From: an uncultured Prevotellaceae bacterium
GTDB taxonomy: Bacteria; Bacteroidota; Bacteroidia; Bacteroidales; Muribaculaceae
Length of the DNA stretch: 5,293 nt
Assembly (NCBI GenBank): GCA_945983195.1
Contig: CAMFSS010000178.1
Coordinates: 1 to 5,293, forward strand
Direction of reading: 5' to 3'
The translations under genes were made by a program, and so were the position numbers. Below are positions 1 through 5,293 of this stretch, one piece after another (position 1 is the stretch's first letter; every line of letters starts with the position of its first letter). The notes under the pieces are model-generated. The model worked only from the letters and a program-made list of their open reading frames with translations. It did no database searches and had not been told where the DNA came from.

Positions 1-719
1 GCTTGGTAATACACAAGTAGAGCCATTGGTGAGGTGATTTCGGGCATCAGTTCGCGGCAGCGGTCGCGCCACTGCTGTGCCGCTGACTTCTCGCTGCTGC
101 GGTCGGCGCAGAGCATGGCGTAGGCGGCAGCGCGGAAAGCAGCCTCCTTGTTGTCGGCTTTCAGAGCGTTGCTGTAAGCCTTGTCCTGATACTGCATCGC
201 CACATCGAGCTTACCGCAGCCGGTTAGCACCGAGCCGGCAACGCCGAAGATGGTGCTGCGCAGGTCGATGTCTTCGCTGCGCTCAACCCACTTTCCGGCA
301 AATTCGGCATTTCGGGCAGCCTCGTCCTTGTTTTGCATGTCGAGGTTGAGCACGGCAAGATTTATGTAGAGCGAGGCAATCTCGTCGATGGCATCTTGGT
401 CGGGATTCTCGCGGAAAGCGCCCGAAGTGACAATCTCCAGACCGCGGTTGTAGGCATCGAGAGCATCGTTGATTCTGCCCAATGAACGCAGATACACCCC
501 TTGTGCCGAGTAGGCAGCCACCTTGTAGGTGGGATTGCCGCTCTCAGTGGCAAGAGCGATGGTGCGCTCGCCCACAATGGCAGCCGAGTCGGTGCGGCCT
601 ATGCTGTGCAGGCTGTCGGCAACCTCAAAGCTTTTCATCAATTCACTGTCGGGAGCCTCATTTGCCCACATGGCGCAGCACATCATCACTGCCATAAAAA
701 AAGAAATCACCTGCTTCAT
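1..719 (-). CDS. Exported tetratricopeptide-repeat protein, N-terminal part (3' end beyond left edge)
   Basis: The minus strand is open from an ATG at 719-717 to the window edge, giving 239 residues with no stop. Residues 1-19 look like a signal peptide (basic start, hydrophobic core, possible cleavage after MWA at 17-19). The rest is alpha-helical with a TPR-like pattern: helix pairs around 31-60, 66-98 (VYLRSLGRINDALDAYNRGL is the clearest TPR), 114-146 and 153-186. TPR arrays bind proteins or peptides. In Bacteroidota an exported TPR region like this often forms the periplasmic sensor part of a protein that continues into a membrane helix and a histidine kinase or LuxR-type HTH domain, but that part would lie outside the window, so the output domain is unknown. 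The ATG is supported by the signal peptide and a consensus promoter 30-60 bp upstream. Base composition is visibly more GC-rich than the genes at the right end. The coding call is firm; the family beyond TPR is not. Confidence 0.85.
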   Translation of the reverse strand, partial: MKQVISFFMAVMMCCAMWANEAPDSELMKSFEVADSLHSIGRTDSAAIVGERTIALATESGNPTYKVAAYSAQGVYLRSLGRINDALDAYNRGLEIVTSGAFRENPDQDAIDEIASLYINLAVLNLDMQNKDEAARNAEFAGKWVERSEDIDLRSTIFGVAGSVLTGCGKLDVAMQYQDKAYSNALKADNKEAAFRAAAYAMLCADRSSEKSAAQQWRDRCRELMPEITSPMALLVYYQ

Positions 720-750
720 CGTATACTGAGTTAGCTAATCGTTAGTTTTG

Positions 751-780
751 CAAAAGTAGTAAAAAAACGGAAACAGACAA
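751..780 (-). promoter_or_regulatory. Bacteroidota-type promoter for the TPR gene
   Basis: Read on the minus strand, TTG at 780-778 is followed after 19 bp by TACTTTTG at 758-751, matching the Bacteroidota -33 TTG / -7 TAnnTTTG consensus at the usual spacing. Transcription would start near 745, leaving a leader of about 25 nt before the ATG at 719. The leader holds the 8-bp palindrome TTAGCTAA (731-738). Inferred from sequence only. Confidence 0.7.
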
Positions 781-846
781 CCTCAGCCGTACATTGATTA
801 GCACATTTCATGCGTAGACCATCCCTGCCACCCTCAGCTTTTACCC

Positions 847-907
847 CAAAAACACCCAACGAAATGCCTCAAAAACACCCAACGAAATGCCTCAAAAACA
901 CCCAACG
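847..907. repeat. 23-bp tandem direct repeat, 2.65 copies
   Basis: Copy 1 is 847-869 and copy 2 is 870-892, identical to each other. Copy 3 (893-907) matches over its first 15 bases (CAAAAACACCCAACG) and then diverges three bases before the -33 box of the ATPase promoter. The unit length is not a multiple of three, so the repeat is not in-frame coding. Copies 1 and 2 each contain an ATG (864 and 887). Copies directly abut, without spacers. Function is unknown; it could be a slippage product or bind a protein next to the promoter. Confidence 0.9.
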
Positions 908-909
908 GA

Positions 910-941
910 TTTGCGTAATTGCAAAATAATCACTATCTTCG
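910..941 (+). promoter_or_regulatory. Bacteroidota-type promoter for the DUF4143 ATPase gene
   Basis: TTTG at 910-913, a 20-bp spacer and TATCTTCG at 934-941 fit the Bacteroidota consensus (-33 TTTG, -7 TAnnTTTG with one T-to-C change). Transcription would start around 947-949, about 20 nt before the ATG at 968. The -33 box is the left arm of an inverted repeat, TTTGC (910-914) with GCAAA (921-925), which could be an operator. Inferred from sequence only. Confidence 0.75.
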
Positions 942-967
942 CATCGGAAAATAAAAAGCATAAAAAG

Positions 968-2269
968 ATGGAGTATTTAAGACGTACAGCCGATGAATTA
1001 TTGAAACTTCAATTGGCATCTTCGGGAGCGGTGTTGATTGAAGGCCCTAAATGGTGTGGCAAAACTACAACAGCCGAGCAGCAGGCGAACAGCATTATTC
1101 GTTTGCAAGACCCCGATATGCGTGATAAATATCAGGCGACTGCCGCGGTTAAGCCGTCGCTTCTTCTTGCCGGCGATACACCTCGCCTGATTGATGAGTG
1201 GCAGGAGGCCCCCGTGTTGTGGGATTCGGTCAGAACAATGGTGGATATGCGCAATGAGTTTGGGCAGTTTATTATGACAGGTTCAAATTCTATTGCACCC
1301 TATAAAAAGAAAGAGCATATACGCCATTCAGGCAGTGGGCGAATTGCTCGAATGCAGATGCTGCCTATGAGCCTTTATGAGTCGAAGGAGTCAAATGGAA
1401 AGATTTCATTGAGGGATCTGTTTGATACGCCCGACGCGGATATCGACGGCATCACGTCTGATATGTCAATTGAACAATTGATTTTTGCTGCATGTAGGGG
1501 TGGCTGGCCGGCATCGCTCAATGCGAGATTTCCCAAGGCAATGCTTCAGATAGCAAAAAACTATGTTCGCTCCGTGTGTGATACCGATATTTCCACCATC
1601 GACGGCATCGCCCGAAATGAAGCAGTGGCAAAAGCCATACTGCAAAGCTATGCACGAAACATTTCCACATTGGCAAAAAAGAGTGTTGTTTACAAAGACG
1701 TGAATCAGCATCTTGAAGGAGTCAGCGAAACCACATTCGATAGTTATTTAGATGCTCTACGAAGATTATTTGTCATACAAGACGTGGAGGCGTGGAGTCC
1801 GGCAATACGTTCTGCCACATCAATCCGCCGTGGATTAAAGCGGGAGTTTGTCGACCCGTCGATTGCTGTTGCCGCGTTAGGCTTGTCGCCCGAATCGCTT
1901 TGCACCGACCTGAAAACATTCGGGTTCATATTCGAATGTATGGCTATCCGTGACTTGAAGGCTTATTCTCAATCGCTGGGAGGCTCCATATCATATTATC
2001 ACGACCGTTATGACCTTGAAGCCGATGCTGTGCTTCATCTTGATGATGGGCGTTTTGCTCTTATTGAATTCAAATTGGGCTATCGTGAGATTGACGATGG
2101 TGCAGAGCATTTGAAAGAGATCAAGCGATTGGTGCATGAGCATAATCTGACCGAAAAACAAATAAAGCTTCGTGAGCCTGATTTGCTGTTGGTAATCACA
2201 GGTGGAGATATGGCATACACTCGCCCCGATGGAGTAAAAGTAGTTCCCCTAGCTTGCATGAAGGACTAA
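968..2269 (+). CDS. AAA_14/DUF4143-family ATPase
   Basis: The 433-residue product has the architecture of the large prokaryotic ATPase family with an AAA_14 domain and C-terminal DUF4143 domain. Visible motifs: Walker A GPKWCGKT at 26-33; Walker B LIDEWQ at 74-79; a sensor-like TGSNS at 104-108; a central helical, possibly winged-helix region around 230-300 (KDVNQHLEGVSETTFDSYLDAL). Near the C-terminus, E351-x-D353 and I-E367-F-K369 resemble the PD-(D/E)xK nuclease core often seen in this domain. Length is normal and all key ATPase residues are present. The family is cytoplasmic, common and often multicopy in Bacteroidota, and has no settled role; ATP hydrolysis is expected, nuclease activity is conjecture. 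Start choice: an in-frame ATG at 887 would add 27 residues, but it lies in the tandem repeat upstream of both promoter boxes. The ATG at 968 follows an A-rich leader and begins with the family-typical EYLRR. The gene is monocistronic, with a separate promoter downstream. Confidence 0.9.
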   Translation: MEYLRRTADELLKLQLASSGAVLIEGPKWCGKTTTAEQQANSIIRLQDPDMRDKYQATAAVKPSLLLAGDTPRLIDEWQEAPVLWDSVRTMVDMRNEFGQFIMTGSNSIAPYKKKEHIRHSGSGRIARMQMLPMSLYESKESNGKISLRDLFDTPDADIDGITSDMSIEQLIFAACRGGWPASLNARFPKAMLQIAKNYVRSVCDTDISTIDGIARNEAVAKAILQSYARNISTLAKKSVVYKDVNQHLEGVSETTFDSYLDALRRLFVIQDVEAWSPAIRSATSIRRGLKREFVDPSIAVAALGLSPESLCTDLKTFGFIFECMAIRDLKAYSQSLGGSISYYHDRYDLEADAVLHLDDGRFALIEFKLGYREIDDGAEHLKEIKRLVHEHNLTEKQIKLREPDLLLVITGGDMAYTRPDGVKVVPLACMKD

Positions 2270-2304
2270 GTGAAACGGGGCGGTGCATAAAATGTGATAA
2301 ATTG

Positions 2305-2335
2305 TTGCATTTTTGTGATTTTTGGTATATATTTG
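2305..2335 (+). promoter_or_regulatory. Bacteroidota-type promoter for the exported-protein gene
   Basis: TTG at 2305-2307, a 20-bp spacer and a perfect TATATTTG at 2328-2335 match the Bacteroidota consensus. Transcription would start near 2341, giving a leader of about 85 nt. This leader contains a short hairpin, CGTAA (2366-2370) with TTACG (2375-2379), and is otherwise A/T-rich up to the ATG at 2427. No clear terminator for the upstream ATPase gene is visible before this promoter. Confidence 0.75.
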
Positions 2336-2426
2336 CGGCGAAAAAAAGCAGATAATGTACCAATCCGTAATTTTTTACGCTTCAGTGTAAAGTCTGTGTA
2401 GAATTATTAATTAAAATCATTTTGTT

Positions 2427-4079
2427 ATGAAAAAGTTTTACGTTTTTCTGATGGCTTTTGCCATTGCGTTTGGAGCATCGGCTAATCTCGATGCAGTGAA
2501 ACAGAACAATCGAGTAAAGAAATTGGCCAAATCAGCGGTCAACATGAAACGTGCGGAAATCAAGAGTGCGTCTTCAGCCGATGGCTTGCTTTACGACAAG
2601 CCCGAGGGTGAATACAGCGTCTTCAAGCGTGACGGACAGTCGCTGATGTGGGATTGGGGAGAACTCTATCTCATGAATCAGGACGGATTCTACGCCGAGG
2701 TGGTGATGGCTGCTGATGGCGTGGTGTGGATGCGCAACGTTATCACCTACGTCAACAATGACGCATGGATTAAGGGCACTCTGAGCGACGACGGCACTAA
2801 GATTTTTGTTGCTCCCGGAACTGCCATTGCACACGATTCTTGGAATGATGCCTACTTGCTTCTCTATCCTGCAAAAATCGACATTGAAGGTGCCGGCGAC
2901 AATGCGCTTGCTGCCGTGGTTATCGACACGGAGATTGATGCAATTACGTTCTCTATCGACGGCGACAAAATCACACTCGACAACACAGTGGCTGAGCAGA
3001 CCGGTATCGCTGCATTTTACGATGAGGAGCATGCCAACGAGTGGGCTGGATATATGGATATGGTTACTGAGTATTCAAAACTCGACATGGAGGTCGCAAC
3101 TCCATCGGCATCGGCTGAGAAGCAGGCTGCTGCGATTGTCTATACCAACCCCGACTATAACGAAATCGACCTCACCGACCAATTTGGAATGCTTGGCGAG
3201 ATTTGCGTTGAAGGCAACGAAGTGTTTGTGAAAGGATTCGTTGGCGACTGCGATATTTGGATTAAGGGCACCGTCGACGGCGATAAGGTGACATTTGCAA
3301 ACGCTTCTCTTGTGGGCGTGAAGAGCGCATATCTTGTGTACCTTACCGGTGCTTCTCACGAAACTATTACCAATGATTGGGGCTTCAGCTACACACAATT
3401 TACGGCTACCGGGGAGGATATAACATACGACTTCGATGCCGAGACGTTAAGCCTCACCAATCCGTCGGGCGATCTACTGATAACGGTTGAGCCAAATGCC
3501 ACTTCAGCACTTTTCTCCTACATTGCGCCCACGGTGAAGTTGTACAACGATGAGGCCCGCACCCCAATGGCACCGAAGTTAACCGATGTCAGCTTCTATG
3601 ATTGGGGTGAGCCTGCTTATTACGGCATTGCACTGCGCACGGCGACATTCGACGTCGATGGCAACTTTATCGACCCGGCAAAGATTGCCATCCGCTTCAC
3701 TGTGAACGGCGAGCCTTACACCTTCACTGCGGCTGAATACACTTGCTTGAGTGAGGATCTGACCGAGCTTCCGCTCACGCTCACAACAAGCGACTACACA
3801 TTCTATTGGAGCAACAACTACAACTCGATTTCAATATTTGGTGAACAAGACAGCATCCGCATACTCACCGCACAGCTTGTGTATTACGGCGGCGATACCG
3901 AATCGCTGTCAGCCGTTGCTACATGGGAAGCTGAAGGTTCGGGCGTAGAGGAGAACATTGCTGCCGAGAGCAACAAGGAAGCTGCCATCTACAATTTGCA
4001 GGGTGTGCGAGTTGACCGCAACAACCTGACCCCAGGTCTTTACATATCGAATGGAAAGAAGTTTGTGGTGACAAAGTAG
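2427..4079 (+). CDS. Exported protein with two beta-rich modules and a C-terminal sorting-like tail
   Basis: The 550-residue product starts with a signal peptide (KK, hydrophobic 4-16, likely cleavage after ASA at 17-19). Two related modules follow. Module 1 (about 86-215) contains DAWIKGTLSDDGTKI at 112-126; module 2 (about 250-365) contains DIWIKGTVDGDKVTF at 276-290. Both look like all-beta repeats seen in exported proteins of gut Prevotella and Muribaculaceae. A third region (about 367-500) has the pattern AP.L...SFYDWGE...TATFDVDGNFIDPAKI, also usual in such proteins. The last 40 residues carry YNLQGVRV (522-529), PGLYI (536-540) and NGKKFVV (542-548). This tail resembles the type IX secretion C-terminal sorting signals but is short, so surface delivery by that route is inference. 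No catalytic motif is seen; the protein is acidic and probably structural or binding. The ATG follows an A/T-rich leader, as is usual in this phylum, and the signal peptide supports it. It is a single-gene unit with its own promoter and terminator. Confidence 0.85.
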   Translation: MKKFYVFLMAFAIAFGASANLDAVKQNNRVKKLAKSAVNMKRAEIKSASSADGLLYDKPEGEYSVFKRDGQSLMWDWGELYLMNQDGFYAEVVMAADGVVWMRNVITYVNNDAWIKGTLSDDGTKIFVAPGTAIAHDSWNDAYLLLYPAKIDIEGAGDNALAAVVIDTEIDAITFSIDGDKITLDNTVAEQTGIAAFYDEEHANEWAGYMDMVTEYSKLDMEVATPSASAEKQAAAIVYTNPDYNEIDLTDQFGMLGEICVEGNEVFVKGFVGDCDIWIKGTVDGDKVTFANASLVGVKSAYLVYLTGASHETITNDWGFSYTQFTATGEDITYDFDAETLSLTNPSGDLLITVEPNATSALFSYIAPTVKLYNDEARTPMAPKLTDVSFYDWGEPAYYGIALRTATFDVDGNFIDPAKIAIRFTVNGEPYTFTAAEYTCLSEDLTELPLTLTTSDYTFYWSNNYNSISIFGEQDSIRILTAQLVYYGGDTESLSAVATWEAEGSGVEENIAAESNKEAAIYNLQGVRVDRNNLTPGLYISNGKKFVVTK

Positions 4080-4118
4080 CCACGCATAGCGATGCTTGAA
4101 GAATAGCATCACCCCACA

Positions 4119-4160
4119 TTTGGGCTGATTCCGGGAGGTGGAGTCAGCCCAAACTTTTAT
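4119..4160 (+). terminator. Hairpin terminator after the exported-protein gene
   Basis: A 14-bp stem pairs 4119-4132 with 4140-4153 (outer arms TTTGGGCTGA and TCAGCCCAAA are perfect, with one G-T wobble further in). The loop is 7 nt and CTTTTAT follows. It starts 40 bp past the stop codon at 4079. The T-run is short but the stem is strong. A weaker 6-bp hairpin (GATGCT 4091-4096 with AGCATC 4105-4110) lies just before it. Confidence 0.8.
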
Positions 4161-4208
4161 CCTCCTCCCCCATCCCAGCAAGTTTCTTGAACAAAAACTG
4201 CAATTCTA

Positions 4209-4239
4209 TTTGCTAAACAAAAATTTAGCATTATCTTTG
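4209..4239 (+). promoter_or_regulatory. Bacteroidota-type promoter of the hicAB operon
   Basis: TTTG at 4209-4212, a 19-bp spacer and TATCTTTG at 4232-4239 match the consensus exactly. The predicted start near 4245 leaves a leader of roughly 17 nt before the hicA ATG at 4262. No other promoter match is seen between hicA and hicB, so both genes are probably transcribed from here. Confidence 0.8.
4211..4230. promoter_or_regulatory. Candidate HicB operator (inverted repeat)
   Basis: TGCTAAA (4211-4217) and TTTAGCA (4224-4230) form a perfect 7-bp inverted repeat with a 6-bp A-rich spacer. It overlaps the -33 box by two bases and ends one base before the -7 box. A dimeric repressor bound here would block RNA polymerase. 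HicB antitoxins of this type carry a DNA-binding domain and are known to autoregulate their operons, so HicB is the natural candidate; binding is inferred. Confidence 0.6.
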
Positions 4240-4261
4240 CAAACAAATCTGTTGCAATTAG

Positions 4262-4450
4262 ATGAAATATACTGAACTTCATAGAAAACTGCGAAAATTT
4301 GGCTGTTATCCAACGGGTGACACTATAAGTGGGCATCCTGAATGGTACTCACCAATCACTGACCGATATTTTGCTACAAGCCATCACGAATCGCAGGAAG
4401 TGAAACCCGGTACTCTAAAATCAATTTTGAGAGATGCCGGAATAAAATAA
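4262..4450 (+). CDS. hicA: HicA-family mRNA interferase toxin
   Basis: The 62-residue product matches the small HicA toxin fold (dsRBD-like). It starts MKYTELHRKLRKFGCY, has the conserved Gly-His at G24-H25 (His is the catalytic residue in the family), and ends with VKPGTLKSILRDAGIK, the HicA C-terminal signature. Family members cleave mRNA and halt growth when not bound by HicB. Length is normal and the catalytic His is present, so it should be active. The region after the His is SGHPEWYSP rather than the more common GSHH type, a divergence from the textbook form. It is the first gene of a two-gene operon; hicB begins 41 bp downstream. The ATG follows a short A/T-rich leader after a perfect promoter. 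Toxin-first order is usual for hicAB. Confidence 0.9.
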   Translation: MKYTELHRKLRKFGCYPTGDTISGHPEWYSPITDRYFATSHHESQEVKPGTLKSILRDAGIK

Positions 4451-4491
4451 TTAATTGTCATTTTTTATTACGGAAACGATTGTAAAGCAAT

Positions 4492-4899
4492 ATGAAACGA
4501 GTTAGAGTATTTATTGAGCGTGGCAAGGACGGAACATACGGGGCTTATATGCCCGATGATAATGGACTTTCATACGGCGTAATAGGCGAAGGCGCCACTG
4601 CTGCTGAAGCCATTGATGATTTCAAGTCTGTTTACAATGGAATGAAAGAGAAGGCAATAGCAAGAGGTCGTGAATTTGAGGAGGTGAATTTTGCCTTTTC
4701 CTACGACTTGTCATCATTTCTGGTTTATTATGCCGATTTGATTACCTATCGTGGGCTTTCAAAGCTCACCGGGGTGTCGGCGGCACAATTGTCGCAATAT
4801 GTGTCGGGTTATCGCACTCCGTCGCCAAAGACTACTGCCAAAATTCAGGCGGCACTGCATGCCTTCGGCCAGGAATTGACCCAGTTGCAGCTTATCTGA
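4492..4899 (+). CDS. hicB: HicB-family antitoxin and transcriptional repressor
   Basis: The 135-residue product has the two-part layout of HicB. Residues 1-65 form the degenerate RNase H-like domain that binds HicA (RVRVFIERGKDGTYGAYMP, then GVIGEGATAAEAIDDF). Residues 87-129 form an Xre-like helix-turn-helix (RGLSKLTGVSAAQLSQYVSG, then TPSPKTTAKIQAALHAFGQEL). It should neutralise HicA by direct binding and repress the operon promoter through the HTH. The 41-bp gap from hicA holds a small ATTG/CAAT inverted repeat right before the start codon (4479-4491) but no promoter, so it is presumably co-transcribed. Length and motifs look intact. The gene ends 36 bp from the stop of the converging hepT gene. 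Confidence 0.9.
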   Translation: MKRVRVFIERGKDGTYGAYMPDDNGLSYGVIGEGATAAEAIDDFKSVYNGMKEKAIARGREFEEVNFAFSYDLSSFLVYYADLITYRGLSKLTGVSAAQLSQYVSGYRTPSPKTTAKIQAALHAFGQELTQLQLI

Positions 4900-4935
4900 C
4901 AGAAGTGTTTTGTTAAGATGAGTTATATACTGCTT

Positions 4936-5293
4936 CTATTGTTTTGTCTCGGTGTTTTGCTGCGAGATTAAGTGTTCCACTTCTTGCAGCAAAGTCGGCA
5001 AATCATTGATTACGATAGCCCAAAGGATTTCGTTTCTTAGGCTGTCATAGCCATGAATCACATAGTTGCGGGTGTTTACAATCTTTCTGGCATTGGATAT
5101 GGGTAAATTAGGGTTTAGCTTCAGGAGGCGATTCATAGCTTCTCCAATGATTGCAATATTCATCTGAATTGCCCTGATAAGTATGGGTGTCGAACAAAAC
5201 ACGTCGAATCTGCGTGGGTAGACCGACACGAATGATTCAATCTCAATGATTGAATTTCTGATGTCATCAAGGTATTTGCTTGTTGCTCTATCC
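4936..5293 (-). CDS. hepT: HepT-like (DUF86) ribonuclease toxin, 5' end beyond right edge
   Basis: The minus-strand frame is open from the right edge to a TAG at 4938-4936, giving 118 visible residues. It begins DRATSKYLDDIRNSIIEIESF, continues with RAIQMNIAIIGEAMNRLL (IGEA is the DUF86 hallmark) and carries RNYVIHGY, the RX4HXY catalytic motif of HEPN/HepT RNases, at 5070-5047. The fold is an all-helical HEPN domain. In characterised MntA/HepT pairs (type VII toxin-antitoxin), HepT cleaves RNA and the nucleotidyltransferase MntA inactivates it by adenylylating the Tyr of this motif; that Tyr is present here. A GTG at 5229 could be read as a start, but conserved HepT sequence runs upstream of it, so the true start is probably only a few codons past the edge. 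The mntA partner, usually directly upstream, would be outside the window. The C-terminal end is complete. Confidence 0.88.
   Translation of the reverse strand, partial: DRATSKYLDDIRNSIIEIESFVSVYPRRFDVFCSTPILIRAIQMNIAIIGEAMNRLLKLNPNLPISNARKIVNTRNYVIHGYDSLRNEILWAIVINDLPTLLQEVEHLISQQNTETKQ

Noticed and set aside
77..734. Several short plus-strand open frames and one minus-strand frame (362-577) within 1-734
   Set aside because: They lie in other frames of the TPR gene; their products are Arg/Cys/Pro-rich without domains, and the minus-strand frame starting at 719 has a signal peptide, TPR pattern and promoter.
847..907. CRISPR array candidate
   Set aside because: The repeated units abut directly with no variable spacers, and only 2.65 copies exist; it is a plain tandem repeat.
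1466..1929. Minus-strand open frames inside the ATPase gene
   Set aside because: They are antisense to a well-supported domain-bearing gene and have no features of their own.
2293..2319. TGTGAT direct repeat (2293-2298 and 2314-2319) as a CRP-like site
   Set aside because: The arms are direct, not inverted, and only 6 bp in AT-rich DNA; chance is the simpler explanation.
2574..3032. 152-residue minus-strand open frame
   Set aside because: It is a shadow of the exported-protein gene, with no signal peptide, domain or promoter. The same holds for 3075-3398 (minus) and 2806-3231 (plus).
3909..4181. Minus-strand open frames across the gene end and terminator
   Set aside because: They run through the terminator hairpin and the opposite coding strand, and show no recognisable domain.
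4902..4937. AGAAG / CTTCT pairing as a bidirectional terminator between hicB and hepT
   Set aside because: The stem is only 5 bp with a 26-nt loop and low GC; too weak to call.
5227..5229. GTG start giving a 97-residue HepT
   Set aside because: Typical HepT N-terminal sequence (YLDDIRNSIIEIESF) continues in frame upstream to the window edge, so the gene is cut by the edge rather than starting here.

Overview
The window looks like chromosomal DNA from a gut-type member of the Bacteroidales (Bacteroidota), plausibly Muribaculaceae or a Prevotella relative; the family is inference. Four promoters fit the Bacteroidota consensus (-33 TTG or TTTG, 19-20 bp spacer, -7 TAnnTTTG or TAnnTTCG). The genes have A-rich leaders rather than Shine-Dalgarno sites. 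One secreted protein ends in the YNLQGxRV...PGLYI.NGKK tail that is common on exported proteins of this group.

Layout: bases 1-719 (minus) hold the N-terminal 239 residues of an exported TPR protein whose 3' end lies beyond the left edge. Bases 720-967 are a divergent intergenic region with a promoter for each neighbour and a 2.65-copy 23-bp tandem repeat next to the rightward promoter. Bases 968-2269 encode a free-standing AAA_14/DUF4143 ATPase; an in-frame ATG at 887 lies inside the repeat, upstream of the promoter, and is probably not the start. Bases 2270-2426 carry the promoter and a leader of about 85 nt for a 550-residue exported protein (2427-4079) with two related beta-rich modules and a C-terminal sorting-like tail. 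A strong hairpin terminator follows at 4119-4160.

The right-hand part is a toxin-antitoxin patch. A HicA mRNA-interferase toxin (4262-4450) and its HicB antitoxin/repressor (4492-4899) form an operon. Its promoter contains a perfect 7-bp inverted repeat between the -33 and -7 boxes, a strong candidate for the HicB operator. Facing it, tail to tail and only 36 bp away, is a HepT (DUF86) RNase toxin gene with an intact RX4HXY motif (4936 to beyond 5293, minus). Its 5' end and its expected MntA-type nucleotidyltransferase antitoxin gene would lie past the right edge.

The genes do not form one pathway. The TPR and secreted proteins look like envelope/export functions, the DUF4143 ATPase is an orphan of unknown role, and the hicAB and hepT genes are typical accessory stability/defence modules. 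No wholly new system is evident. The most testable novelties are the regulatory structures: the hicAB operator, the repeat-flanked ATPase promoter and the unterminated convergence of two toxin-antitoxin modules.
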